Shown: positions 1 to 7,410 of the stretch, piece by piece
Layout of the letters: each line of letters begins with the position of its first letter
Position numbering within the stretch: the stretch's first letter is position 1
Assembly (NCBI GenBank): GCA_018711625.1
Contig: DVID01000040.1
Span: 1 to 37,769 of the forward strand
DNA: 37,769 bases
Source of the DNA: Candidatus Limicola stercorigallinarum
GTDB lineage: Bacteria; Actinomycetota; Coriobacteriia; Coriobacteriales; Coriobacteriaceae
Reading direction: 5' to 3'
Notes under the pieces: generated by a model
The model's input: the letters and a program-made list of their open reading frames with translations, nothing else
Told to the model about the DNA's origin: nothing
The model's database searches: none
Position numbers and translations under genes: made by a program

Positions 1-88
1 CGCCTTCAAGGGTGCGGGCCACCTCTTCGAGCGCGCGGTTGGTGCAACCCTCTTTGTGCGGGCTTCCGTTGACAAGCATGACCTTCAT
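1..88 (-). CDS. Flavodoxin-fold NAD(P)H-dependent FMN reductase / iron-sulfur flavoprotein (N-terminus only)
   Basis: Only the first 29 codons lie in the window, and the gene runs off the left edge. The peptide begins MKVMLVNGSPHKEGCT. A beta strand followed by NGSPHKEG-C-T is the FMN-phosphate loop of the NADPH-dependent FMN reductase / iron-sulfur flavoprotein branch of the flavodoxin fold. The start is well supported by an AGGGGAGG ribosome site 4 nt upstream on the minus strand. The cysteine right after the loop is common in clostridial and coriobacterial homologues. The likely role is NAD(P)H-to-flavin electron transfer in the cytoplasm; the substrate cannot be told from this fragment. 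Confidence 0.75.
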   Translation of the reverse strand, partial: MKVMLVNGSPHKEGCTNRALEEVARTLEG

Positions 89-114
89 GATTCCTCCCCT
101 ACAGAGCACTTTAT

Positions 115-131
115 GCCGCCTTATGGGCGGC
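115..131. promoter_or_regulatory. Perfect 6-bp hairpin upstream of the flavoprotein gene
   Basis: GCCGCC and GGCGGC flank a 5-nt loop (TTATG on the plus strand). The structure sits about 27 nt upstream of the minus-strand start codon at 88, just before its ribosome site. There is no T-tract, so it is more likely an operator or 5'-UTR structure than a terminator. Confidence 0.35.
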
Positions 132-325
132 TTCGATAGCCATGGTACCCATCTTCGGAGCATGGGTTGACGGGAGGTGCCCCCGCGCTCCATATGAGGT
201 GCGTATAAGTGAGACTTGGAGCAAAAACTATTCGATTTGTTGCAGCTTGAGGCCGACCTGCGAAGCACGTCGAGGGGGCAAAGCGCACCGACCCGCCCTC
301 CCATTTCGCGCGAGGGCTGCCCACT

Positions 326-472
326 GAAAAAAGTACGCCATTTCAGTACGTGATTCGCGTTCGGCCGGGCACACCGCCGCCCGCGCTTGGCAAAACCCCA
401 GTTGGCGAGCCTCTCCAAGTCACGTCTTCCAGCAATAATCTGAAGTACGTTCTGAAATGGCGTAGTTTTTTC
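326..472. repeat. REPIN-like inverted-repeat element 1 (31-bp arms)
   Basis: The arms at 326-356 and 442-472 are reverse complements at 27 of 31 positions. Each carries an A6/T6 run at its outer end and then a shared core, TACGCCATTTCAG. The 85-bp spacer is GC-rich and contains further short inverted segments. No ORF is inside. The layout matches a REP doublet (REPIN) or a small MITE and would also fold as a long hairpin in RNA. It lies between two minus-strand genes. Confidence 0.55.
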
Positions 473-575
473 TGGAGGTGGATGGGAACGGGGTGGCTTC
501 ATCCCATCAAACTGCTATAAATCGAAAAGTTTTCGGGGAGCGCTATCAAAGCAGCGTATTTGGCGCTATGGCGGG

Positions 576-1559
576 TCATGCCATGTGCGCCGTGAGCGAG
601 ATGACAAGAATGTTGCCCTCGATTGTGGCGCTGATATCCATATCCATAGCGTGTGCCAGGTTCGCGGCGACCGAGAGCCCTAGACCACTGCCGCCGGCGC
701 CACGTGCGGCATCTGCCTGATAGAAGCGCTCGAATAGCCGAGCCGCGTCGATGGAGGCGGGATCGTGAACTGGATTGGAGATGCGAAGCTCAAGGTGGGA
801 AGAGGTGTGCCCGGAGCCTGCGGTGCTCGCTGCCTCCGGATGGGGGCATTGCATTTCGCTCTTGGGAGGTGCGGGGCGGTCGAGGCGGCGCAGCTCGATG
901 CGGGGGGCGCCCGCACCATGGCGGATGGCGTTGGTTACGAGGTTTTCGACGATGCGGAGAATCGCCTCCGAATCCCCCATAACTGTAGCGGCGGCATCAT
1001 CCACCTCAAGCGAGGGCTCCCAGCCGTGGGCTTCGAATTCCGGATAGTGTCCCAAGAGCACGCGTTCTACGAGCGGCGTGAGCGCCACCGGCTCGTGCGC
1101 GAGCGCAAGATCGGGATCAGTTGACTTTGTGTAGGCAAAGAGCTGGTCGAGCAACTCCGTTGTGGAATCAATGCGTGCGGTAGCGGCGGCAAGATGCCGA
1201 TTGCGCTGTTCGGCGTCCATTTCATCCTCGGCAAGTTGCAGGTAGCCTTTGGCGCCGGTGAGCGGCGTGCGGATGTCGTGCGAGAGAGCCGAGAGGTCGC
1301 GCTGGAACCCTTGCTGACGGCGGAGCGCCTCAACGTGCGCCTGCGCGGAGCGATCGAGCTCGGTGTTGATTGCGTCGGCAAGCTCGGATATGCCGGGTGC
1401 GACGGCGTTGGTGGTCGCGCGCGCATTGCTACGGGCGTTGCGGTTGCGCAAGAAGCGCGCTATGCGCTTAAGCTCGCCCATATAGGTCGCCATGGAGAGC
1501 ATGAAGCCCATGGTGACGCCCAGTAGGAGCAGAGCAGCGGGGAGCAGATCGCTCATCAT
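576..1559 (-). CDS. Sensor histidine kinase, single N-terminal membrane segment
   Basis: This is a 327-residue two-component histidine kinase, probably the partner of the response regulator at 3085-3807. A hydrophobic segment at residues 4-25 anchors it, and no extracellular sensor domain follows. The HisKA box is SHDIRTPL with the phospho-accepting His94. The ATP-binding domain has an N box (ENLVTNAIRHG, Asn210) and a G box GSGLGL at 290-295. A proline- and cysteine-containing insert (about 228-255) separates the two boxes. A GGGAGG ribosome site 5 nt upstream supports the start at 1559; a second ATG follows immediately. Kinases with almost no external domain next to ABC permeases are typical of peptide-antibiotic detection and immunity loci, where the transporter does the sensing; that role is inferred here. 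Confidence 0.88.
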   Translation of the reverse strand: MMSDLLPAALLLLGVTMGFMLSMATYMGELKRIARFLRNRNARSNARATTNAVAPGISELADAINTELDRSAQAHVEALRRQQGFQRDLSALSHDIRTPLTGAKGYLQLAEDEMDAEQRNRHLAAATARIDSTTELLDQLFAYTKSTDPDLALAHEPVALTPLVERVLLGHYPEFEAHGWEPSLEVDDAAATVMGDSEAILRIVENLVTNAIRHGAGAPRIELRRLDRPAPPKSEMQCPHPEAASTAGSGHTSSHLELRISNPVHDPASIDAARLFERFYQADAARGAGGSGLGLSVAANLAHAMDMDISATIEGNILVISLTAHMA

Positions 1560-1779
1560 GTTCGCCTCCCGTCCGGAATCGATGCTTGTCGCGGGAACTT
1601 GTGGTCACGTTCACATATATAGGATAGGCCGGTGCAGGAATTGGTGCTCCGTGAAGCGGCTCCAAATATGCGCGGGAAAAGGTGTTCTCGGCTGTTTCTC
1701 GGCTATGGGGCAACGATGAATGCAAACTATCGCGTTCCGCTGCACTGGCTCCGAGCGCGGATTTTATCGCTGGCGCTTC

Positions 1780-2673
1780 CTAAACATCCCTGCGGCGTGC
1801 GATGGCGAGCACCACGAGCGCTGCAAGGGCAATCCAGATAACGCCAGTGAGGATCGTTTGGGCGGCAGGATTGATAGTAAGGGCGTTGCTTGTTGCTCCC
1901 CAGATATCAATCGAGGCTCCGAGCAGGCCGTTTCCGCCTTCTGCCAGGTTGCTGATGGCCGTTGAGGGAATCCAGGCCGCGAGCGTCTCCAAAAGGGGCG
2001 CCACTGGCTGGAGGAATCGCAGCAAGCCGCCCGAGGAGTAGACAAGTCCCATGAGCGTCTGCGGCACAATGCTCACGCAAAGGCACCAGGCGCCAATGTA
2101 GCTTACAGGGTTTACACGGGTGGCGTACACAAAGATGAGCGAGAGAGCCGAAAGTGCCCAGGTGTTGAGCCAAAAGCCGAGTGCCCATATGGTGACGCTC
2201 GCTGGTGTGTCGGCGTGGGCATAGGTGCCGCCGGCGAGGGTGACGAGCGCCAGCACGACCACGCTGGTGATGGCGATGAGCACAAGCGAGATGGCGCCAG
2301 CAGCAAGCACTTTCTCGGCAAAGTAGGACTGTCTTCCGCGGCGCGCTGAGGTCAGCGTGCGGATAAAACCCTGCTTAAAGTCGGATAATGCCAGCTCGAC
2401 GGTCATGAAGGTTGCGCACAGGGGCACAATCCCGCCAGTAAGGCTCGCGAGTGCCTGCGTGGGCGACGCGAAGGTGGTGAAGTCTTCGAGCAGGTTGGTT
2501 GGGGTCGCGAAGTTGTCTTGGATGCTTGGAAGTCCGAGAACAAACAGTGTGAGGAAGATGAGGATGTAGACGAGTGCCAGCGCTAGTCCATATTGCCACA
2601 GACTGCCGCGAAGGCCGCACGGCCGCGAGATGCGGTAGAGGTCCGATTTCAAGAGGTTCAGCATAGCTATCAT
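1780..2673 (-). CDS. ABC-2-type permease, lantibiotic-immunity-like (MutE/EpiE/MutG style)
   Basis: A 297-residue integral membrane protein with about six hydrophobic segments. It begins MIAMLNLLKSDLYRISR, and the short basic N-terminus (LKSDLYR) is characteristic of permeases in bacitracin/lantibiotic export or immunity transporters. The loop VELALSDFKQGFIRTLTSARRGR, after the second segment, is the cytoplasmic coupling region. The start at 2673 overlaps the stop of the preceding 25-codon ORF by ATGA, implying translational coupling; the alternative start at 2664 has no better ribosome site. No ATP-binding subunit is encoded next to it, which is odd for this family. About 220 bp without a gene separate it from the downstream kinase. 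The substrate is unknown. Confidence 0.75.
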   Translation of the reverse strand: MIAMLNLLKSDLYRISRPCGLRGSLWQYGLALALVYILIFLTLFVLGLPSIQDNFATPTNLLEDFTTFASPTQALASLTGGIVPLCATFMTVELALSDFKQGFIRTLTSARRGRQSYFAEKVLAAGAISLVLIAITSVVVLALVTLAGGTYAHADTPASVTIWALGFWLNTWALSALSLIFVYATRVNPVSYIGAWCLCVSIVPQTLMGLVYSSGGLLRFLQPVAPLLETLAAWIPSTAISNLAEGGNGLLGASIDIWGATSNALTINPAAQTILTGVIWIALAALVVLAIARRRDV

Positions 2674-2747
2674 CTGCCTGTTCTGCCTGAGGTGAGAAGA
2701 TACACAAGGGCGCCTATCACGGCGGCGTTGATGATGAGGTCAATCAT
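2670..2747 (-). CDS. 25-residue hydrophobic micro-ORF, coupled to the permease
   Basis: The peptide is mostly one hydrophobic helix (DLIINAAVIGALVYLLTSG) with a basic tail (RTGR). It has a good ribosome site (GAGGGGG, 6 nt before ATG). It overlaps both neighbours by ATGA: its start overlaps the stop of the 58-codon ORF upstream, and its stop overlaps the permease start. This double coupling makes real translation likely. It could be a single-span accessory peptide of the transporter, a coupling ORF, or the scar of a deleted transporter gene. It matches no family I recognise. Confidence 0.5.
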   Translation of the reverse strand: MIDLIINAAVIGALVYLLTSGRTGR

Positions 2748-2920
2748 TGCGGCCCCCTCGGGTGGTGCGGATGCGCAGGCGCATCTGAGTTTTGTGCCTC
2801 CGCATCGCTGTTCATGACGCATGCGTTGCTCATGCCGTCCGTAAGCCCGACAAAATGGCCCTCGTTACCGCGTGTGCCTGCGTCCTTCTTGATAAGCGTC
2901 GTGGCTTTCTGAATGTTCAC
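2744..2920 (-). CDS. 58-residue ORF of unknown function, first of two coupled micro-ORFs
   Basis: GTG start with an AAAGGGG ribosome site 5 nt upstream. The peptide begins VNIQKATTLIKKDAG, has a glycine/asparagine-rich middle with one Cys (NACVM), and ends in a His/Pro-rich tail (HPHHPRGPQ). It has no membrane segment and no family I recognise. It occupies the place where an ABC ATPase gene would be expected in a regulator-ATPase-permease-kinase locus, so it may be the scrambled remnant of one, although no Walker motif is visible. A small hairpin (GCGGGC/GCCCGC, 2951-2968) lies just upstream. Confidence 0.4.
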   Translation of the reverse strand: MNIQKATTLIKKDAGTRGNEGHFVGLTDGMSNACVMNSDAEAQNSDAPAHPHHPRGPQ

Positions 2921-3084
2921 CGATGCCCCTTTCGCTCGACATTGCGCTGGGCGGGCTTTCACGCCCGCTGCCTATGAGCATGGGGGATAGAGTTTTGGCA
3001 AGGCTTAAGGCGCGCATAAAGAAAGCCTAAAGACGCTGCTGCGGTGTTGGCGCGGCGGCGCACCTGGGGCGGCCCGCTCCAACC

Positions 3085-3807
3085 TCACGCCTCAACGAGC
3101 TTGAAGCCCATGCCCCATACAGTCTTGATGTATCCATCGGTGCCCGTGGGGCGCAGCTTCGCGCGAATGTTCGACACGTGCACGTTGACCGTATTGTCGT
3201 CGGCCGCGTAGGGTTCGCCCCAGGCCTGCTCAAAGAGCTCCTGCTTGCTAAACACACGTCGGGGCTGGCGCACGAGGATCTCTAAGATGTTGAATTCGAT
3301 GCGCGTGAGCGGGATGACCTGCCCGTTTGCTGTGAACGTGCGAGAGACGGGGTCGAGCGACCATGCGCGGAAGGTGAGCTCGTCTGCACGGGTGGTAGCG
3401 CCTGCTGAGTGCGAGCTGCCGGCCGTTTGCTCGGCGTGGCGAAGCTGTACGGCTACGCGTGCGACCAGTTCATCTAGGTCAAACGGCTTGGTGAGATAGT
3501 CGTCCGCGCCAAGCGTGAGCAGGTCTATCTTGTCTGCGGTGGCTGTGCGCGCCGAGGTGACGATGACAGGCAGCCTGCGATCGTGTTCGCGGATGAGCGT
3601 CACAAGCTCCTCGCCTGGAAGCCCTGGCAGCATCAGGTCGCAGATGACGAGGTCGAAGGGGAGAGGGTCGCCAGCGCCGAGCAGCAGCTTTGCCTCGCTA
3701 CCAGAAAACGCCTGCGTGCAGGTGTAACCCGCCTTCGTGAGGCGGGTGGTGACAATCTGGTTGATGTCGGCATCGTCTTCGACAACGAGCACGCGAGCGC
3801 AGGGCAT
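3085..3807 (-). CDS. OmpR/PhoB-family response regulator
   Basis: A 240-residue two-domain regulator. The receiver domain (about 5-118) has the acidic pair Asp11-Asp12, phospho-acceptor Asp57 (VICDLMLPG), Thr84 and Lys107 (LTKPFD). The C-terminal winged helix (about 140-238) has the OmpR signature with the recognition-helix region ADDNTVNVHVSNIRAKL and the closing hairpin IKTVWGMGFKL. A GGGAGG ribosome site 5 nt upstream supports the start. It is the likely partner of the kinase at 576-1559 and probably controls the permease cluster immediately downstream. A long linker (about 121-143, rich in Ser/Ala) joins the domains. Confidence 0.92.
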   Translation of the reverse strand: MPCARVLVVEDDADINQIVTTRLTKAGYTCTQAFSGSEAKLLLGAGDPLPFDLVICDLMLPGLPGEELVTLIREHDRRLPVIVTSARTATADKIDLLTLGADDYLTKPFDLDELVARVAVQLRHAEQTAGSSHSAGATTRADELTFRAWSLDPVSRTFTANGQVIPLTRIEFNILEILVRQPRRVFSKQELFEQAWGEPYAADDNTVNVHVSNIRAKLRPTGTDGYIKTVWGMGFKLVEA

Positions 3808-3884
3808 GCGGGCCTCCCGGATGTCTTTGGGCTATGGCGGTTTCCAGTATAGCGCGGGCTTTGTATCGATTACCCCAGGTGGGC

Positions 3885-4721
3885 CTACACGTGGCCGACT
3901 AGGATGTCCGCCTCAACCGTAACGCTGTCGATGTCGCTCCAATCGATGGTGGAGGTATCCACCTTGAAGAGCATGGGCGTCATGGCCACGAGGGCCTCGA
4001 TGGCGGCAGGTTCAAGCGCAAGGGTGCACGTTGCCGTTTTGCGCGTGTCGAGGACGCACGAGTGGGCGAAGTGGTCGAGCACGCGTTGGTTGGAGTATTC
4101 CTGGTGCCGCAAGCGCCCACCGGCTCGTTCGCGCAGCTCTTGCAGGTGGCGCGCGGTTGGTACCACTTTGAGGATGTGGCCACCCGGTACCAGAACGCGT
4201 CGGAACTCTCCATAGTTGGCGGGCGAGAAAACATCGAGCACGCAGCCTGCCCGTCCGGTTTGGATGGGGATGGCAGCAAGGTCGGCCACCAGCCATGCGA
4301 TGTGATCCTCGGGGTCAGCAGTTGCTGCGAGCTGCACCGAGTCGCGCGAGATGTCGAAGGCGCAGACGGAGGCTCCGGTAGCGCTTCTGACCGCCCGGGC
4401 GAAAAACCCTTCGCCGCAACCGGCGTCTACCACCGGAAGCTGGGGCGCAAGACTCTCGATGGTATGGCAAAGCTCGTGGGCGATAGCGTCATAAAGTCCG
4501 CTCTCGAAAACTTGGCGGCGCTGCTCAAACGAGGCGCGATCGTATCCATGAACCTGCCTGTTTCCGCGCAGGAGGTTCACATAGCCCTGGCGCGCGATAT
4601 CGAAGCTGTGCCGGTTGGCGCAGCGGAGCGCCGTGCCGGCGAGTTGCAGCGGCTCATGGCAGATGGGGCAGGCAAGCAAGGTGTCTGCCTGTCCGAATCG
4701 TTTGAGCTTCCGCGCGTCCAC
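3885..4721 (-). CDS. rlmA: RlmA-family 23S rRNA (guanine-N1)-methyltransferase
   Basis: A SAM-dependent methyltransferase of the RlmA(I)/RlmA(II)/TlrB family, which methylates N1 of G745 or G748 in 23S rRNA helix 35. The N-terminal zinc site is visible: CPIC at about 18-21, then Cys34 and His38 (RCANRHSFD). The SAM-binding loop is VVDAGCGEGFF (about 97-107), and the motif around YGEFRRVLVPGGH is a typical class I methyltransferase strand-loop. I chose the GTG start at 4721 (278 residues) because AAGGAGG lies 6 nt before it. An in-frame ATG at 4748 has no ribosome site. The paralogue that gives tylosin resistance (TlrB) belongs here, but housekeeping modification is the simpler reading. The 23S position cannot be decided from sequence alone. 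Confidence 0.85.
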   Translation of the reverse strand: MDARKLKRFGQADTLLACPICHEPLQLAGTALRCANRHSFDIARQGYVNLLRGNRQVHGYDRASFEQRRQVFESGLYDAIAHELCHTIESLAPQLPVVDAGCGEGFFARAVRSATGASVCAFDISRDSVQLAATADPEDHIAWLVADLAAIPIQTGRAGCVLDVFSPANYGEFRRVLVPGGHILKVVPTARHLQELRERAGGRLRHQEYSNQRVLDHFAHSCVLDTRKTATCTLALEPAAIEALVAMTPMLFKVDTSTIDWSDIDSVTVEADILVGHV

Positions 4722-4853
4722 ATGAGCCTCCTTTATGGTTGGTTTCAACTCATTGTGGCATAAGCGACGCGCGTGCGTGGCGGTTGTGCCCCGCGTCTGC
4801 CGCGCTTGTGCTTTGGGGCACAGCCTGTCAGCTGCGGCACGCCATGGCCGTGA

Positions 4854-4903
4854 ACCTTACCACGCGGCGCGCGGGTGCGGTAAGGTATCGGGGTGACCCG
4901 ATA
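4854..4903. promoter_or_regulatory. Two adjacent dyads in the leader of the YbjN-like gene
   Basis: ACCTTACC (4854-4861) and GGTAAGGT (4879-4886) form a perfect 8-bp inverted repeat around a GC-rich 17-nt loop. It is followed at once by TATCGGG/CCCGATA (4886-4903), a 7-bp stem with a GTGA tetraloop of the GNRA type. The ribosome site begins a few bases later. The first dyad could be an operator; the second looks like an RNA stem in the 5' UTR. There is no T-tract. Confidence 0.4.
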
Positions 4904-4924
4904 GGCACAAGGAGGCTGTGCAGC

Positions 4925-5341
4925 ATGTACGACAACTCGGTGGCACTAATGCAGGAGATGCGGTCTGCGGGCATCGAATACCGAAGCGACACTCCGCTTG
5001 AGGATGATAATCTCATTGATACCATTCGTGTGGGTTGGCAAGGTTCCAACCTGCCGCGTACCGTGGTGCTCATGCGCGTGAACGACCGCGGTGCTCACCT
5101 GGAGGCAGAGCTGGGTACGCTGGCGCCCGGCGTTCGCTCGGATGCGCTCGAGCTCATGAATGCGCTCAACTCCGACTATCGTTGGCTGAAGTTTTCGTTT
5201 GACGAGACCGGTGTCGTGGCGTGTACGAGCGACATCTTCTTGGTGCCTGAGGTGGCGGGTCTTTTTGGCATGGCGGCGCTTGGCCGCATGTTTGACACCT
5301 TGAATGAGGTGTATCCGCGCATCCGCGAAGTGCTTGCCTAG
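4925..5341 (+). CDS. YbjN-like domain protein of unknown function
   Basis: A 138-residue cytoplasmic protein without signal peptide or membrane segment. It starts at 4925 behind AAGGAGG (9 nt upstream); upstream in-frame ATGs lie in GC-rich leader sequence without a ribosome site. The alternating strand pattern (VVLMRVNDRGAHLEAEL, YRWLKFSFDETGVVACTSDIFL) and the length resemble the YbjN / type III secretion chaperone-like fold, often annotated as a sensory or stress-linked domain in actinobacteria. No catalytic motif is visible. It is transcribed away from rlmA. Confidence 0.55.
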   Translation: MYDNSVALMQEMRSAGIEYRSDTPLEDDNLIDTIRVGWQGSNLPRTVVLMRVNDRGAHLEAELGTLAPGVRSDALELMNALNSDYRWLKFSFDETGVVACTSDIFLVPEVAGLFGMAALGRMFDTLNEVYPRIREVLA

Positions 5342-5514
5342 GGCTTTGCGTGGCCACGGCGGCGCGTCTAAGGTGTGCGGCTCGGCCAGACTCCCGGTTC
5401 GTTGTGTCTTTCGGCACGCGTGGTGTACCGGCTGCCGGCGGGTATGATGGATGCGGGGCAGTCGGTTGCCAGATAAGGCCGTCCGCCCGTGATACATCAA
5501 ATGATTTCACGTTG

Positions 5515-5536
5515 GCCCGCCGCGTTCTGCGCGGGC
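5515..5536. promoter_or_regulatory. 6-bp GC hairpin in the leader of the ZIP transporter gene
   Basis: GCCCGC and GCGGGC flank a 10-nt loop and end about 25 nt before the ZIP start codon. A possible promoter lies upstream (TTGCCA near 5467, TGATAC near 5491, 18-nt spacer). There is no T-tract. It may be a metal-responsive operator or a 5'-UTR stem; nothing further can be seen. The rest of the 220-bp gap (5342-5561) holds no recognisable tRNA or gene. Confidence 0.3.
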
Positions 5537-5561
5537 TAGCGTACCAAAGTAGGGAGATGCC

Positions 5562-6383
5562 ATGATCGATGCCTCAACGCTGCAGGCCCTCGCATGGGCT
5601 GGCCTGGGATGTGGTTTTACCTGGCTCATGACCACCGCCGGCTCTGCTGTGGTGCTCTTCGCCGGCAAAGACCCCGAGCGCGGGAAGCTCACGCACCATA
5701 TATTCCTAGGCTTTGCCGCCGGTGTCATGATTGCTGCAAGCGTGTGGTCGCTTCTCAATCCCGCCATCGAGCAGGCCGAGGAGCTGGGGCAGATTGGCTG
5801 GATCCCCGCGGCTGGCGGCTTCTTGCTGGGTGTCGCCTTCCTCATCGCGCTCGACACACTGTTGCCCCACCTGCACGCCGAGGAGCGCGACCCTGAGGGC
5901 TTGCCGAGCTCTTGGAAGCGCACGACGCTTCTCGTGTCGGCTGTGACGCTCCATAACATTCCCGAGGGCATGAGCGTGGGCTTGCTGTTTGCGATGGCAT
6001 CTCAAACGGCCGGTACCGCAGGTGACACCTACCTGGGCATGGCGTTTGCGCTCGCCATTGGCATTGGCCTGCAGAATTTCCCCGAGGGCGCCGCCATTTC
6101 TCTGCCGCTCCGCCGTGAGGGTATGAGCCGTGTAAAGGCTTTTGCAGCTGGCAGCCTTTCGGGAATCGTGGAACCCATTTTTGGTATGCTCGTGGTGCTG
6201 GTGAGCAGCTGGATTTCCCCGTTTATGCCGTGGCTTTTGTCGTTTGCCGCCGGGGCCATGATTTACGTGGTGGTTGAGGAGCTTATCCCCGAGGCTCATC
6301 TGGGCGAGCACTCCAACGTGGGCACGTTGGGGGTTATCGCTGGCTTTGTAATCATGATGGTGCTCGACGTCGCTTTGGGATGA
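5562..6383 (+). CDS. ZIP-family divalent metal transporter (GufA/ZupT type)
   Basis: A 273-residue polytopic membrane protein with about eight helices. The ZIP signature histidine/glutamate motifs are HNIPEG (131-136) and QNFPEG (171-176) in adjacent helices, forming the metal site; the second has Gln in place of the usual His. A cytoplasmic loop after the third helix has the short histidine pair HLHAEERD. The family takes up Zn2+, Fe2+ or Mn2+ into the cytoplasm; selectivity cannot be read from sequence. A GTAGGGAG ribosome site supports the start. The HAD phosphatase gene follows after 46 bp and may be co-transcribed. Confidence 0.9.
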   Translation: MIDASTLQALAWAGLGCGFTWLMTTAGSAVVLFAGKDPERGKLTHHIFLGFAAGVMIAASVWSLLNPAIEQAEELGQIGWIPAAGGFLLGVAFLIALDTLLPHLHAEERDPEGLPSSWKRTTLLVSAVTLHNIPEGMSVGLLFAMASQTAGTAGDTYLGMAFALAIGIGLQNFPEGAAISLPLRREGMSRVKAFAAGSLSGIVEPIFGMLVVLVSSWISPFMPWLLSFAAGAMIYVVVEELIPEAHLGEHSNVGTLGVIAGFVIMMVLDVALG

Positions 6384-6429
6384 GCCCCGAGCGGTTGTGC
6401 CAGGGCACAATCAGTCGTGGAGGATTTTG

Positions 6430-7287
6430 ATGATCAAGCTGTTTGCATGCGATCTGGACGGTACGCTCCTCAATGTGTTCCATAACCCCGATGCGTACAT
6501 TCTGGGGGTCATTCGCGAGATCACAAACGGTGGCGGTCACGTGGCCATCGCCACGGGCCGCACCATGCGCACGCCCTACGACCACGGTTTCAACGGGCTT
6601 CCCATCGAGCTGCTGGGTTCAAGCGGCACCATCGTGCGCGGCCGCGACGGCGAGCTGCTGAAATCGTTTCCCATCGACCCCGCGGCGCTCGAAGAGATGC
6701 TGCAGGCCTTCCCCGCGGTGTGCTTCGATTGCGTGGCACCGGACGGCACGTTTGTGACGGGATCGCGCGCCGAGCGCGAGGCGGGTTTTCGCAACCGCAA
6801 CCCGGTGATGCACGTCATCATGCGAGGCATGCGCGGACGTCGCGCCACGCAGGATTCCATGGTCTTCAACGCGTCGGTGGGGCAGGTGCTTGCGCATGAG
6901 ATTTGCAAGATCAACTGTCATATCCCCGATCCAGGCCTCAATCGCGAGTTTGCCCTGTATTTAAGCGAGCACACCGACAAGCTTTTGGACGCGCCGTTTC
7001 AGCCCACCATGTTTGAGATATCGGATGCTCATGCCAACAAGGCCACGGGCGTGGCCTGGCTGGCGCAGTACCTGGGCATTGCGGAGGACGAGGTTGCCGT
7101 GTACGGCGACGGTGGCAACGACGTGCTGATGCTCGAGCGGTTCCGGCACTCGTATGCCCCCAGCAACGCTAGCGACGCCGCCAAAGAGGCCGCGGGCACG
7201 ATGCTGGGGCATTTTGCCACTTACTCGGTATCGCGCCACATGCGCCGCACCTTCCGCCAGGAGCATAGCCGCATAACCATCGCGTAG
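6430..7287 (+). CDS. HAD-superfamily hydrolase, Cof/type IIB
   Basis: A 285-residue phosphatase. Motif I is FACDLDGTLL with nucleophile Asp8 and acid/base Asp10; motif II is AIATGRT; motif IV is YGDGGNDVLML, the Mg2+ ligands. The large cap between motifs II and III is typical of Cof-type sugar-phosphate or cofactor phosphatases. The start at 6430 has a TGGAGG ribosome site 7 nt upstream. The C-terminus (SNASDAAKEAAGTM) matches the family. Substrate unknown; such enzymes are usually promiscuous towards sugar phosphates, FMN or PLP. Confidence 0.9.
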   Translation: MIKLFACDLDGTLLNVFHNPDAYILGVIREITNGGGHVAIATGRTMRTPYDHGFNGLPIELLGSSGTIVRGRDGELLKSFPIDPAALEEMLQAFPAVCFDCVAPDGTFVTGSRAEREAGFRNRNPVMHVIMRGMRGRRATQDSMVFNASVGQVLAHEICKINCHIPDPGLNREFALYLSEHTDKLLDAPFQPTMFEISDAHANKATGVAWLAQYLGIAEDEVAVYGDGGNDVLMLERFRHSYAPSNASDAAKEAAGTMLGHFATYSVSRHMRRTFRQEHSRITIA

Positions 7288-7410
7288 CACGCGATTGCCA
7301 AACGATGTGCGGCAGACTACGGCGTAAGCGAACCAAGACCTGGAAGTCGGAAGGTATGCTTGCATCTGATGTGTGCCTTCAACATGGGAATTTGCAAGAA
7401 AGGATCCCTC

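Larger units (their letters stand above)
89..575. other. 487-bp non-coding stretch
   Basis: No convincing gene: reading frames here lack ribosome sites and recognisable protein character. It holds a small hairpin just upstream of the flavoprotein gene (115-131), the inverted-repeat element at 326-472, and one copy of a short dispersed motif (474-508) that recurs at about 13936 and 14023. Confidence 0.6.

Noticed and set aside
4722-4748. Upstream ATG start for the RlmA-like gene
   Set aside because: It has no ribosome site and would place AAGGAGG inside the coding sequence; the GTG at 4721 fits far better.
5342-5561. tRNA gene in the gap before the ZIP transporter
   Set aside because: No cloverleaf, TTCGA T-loop or acceptor stem could be assembled.
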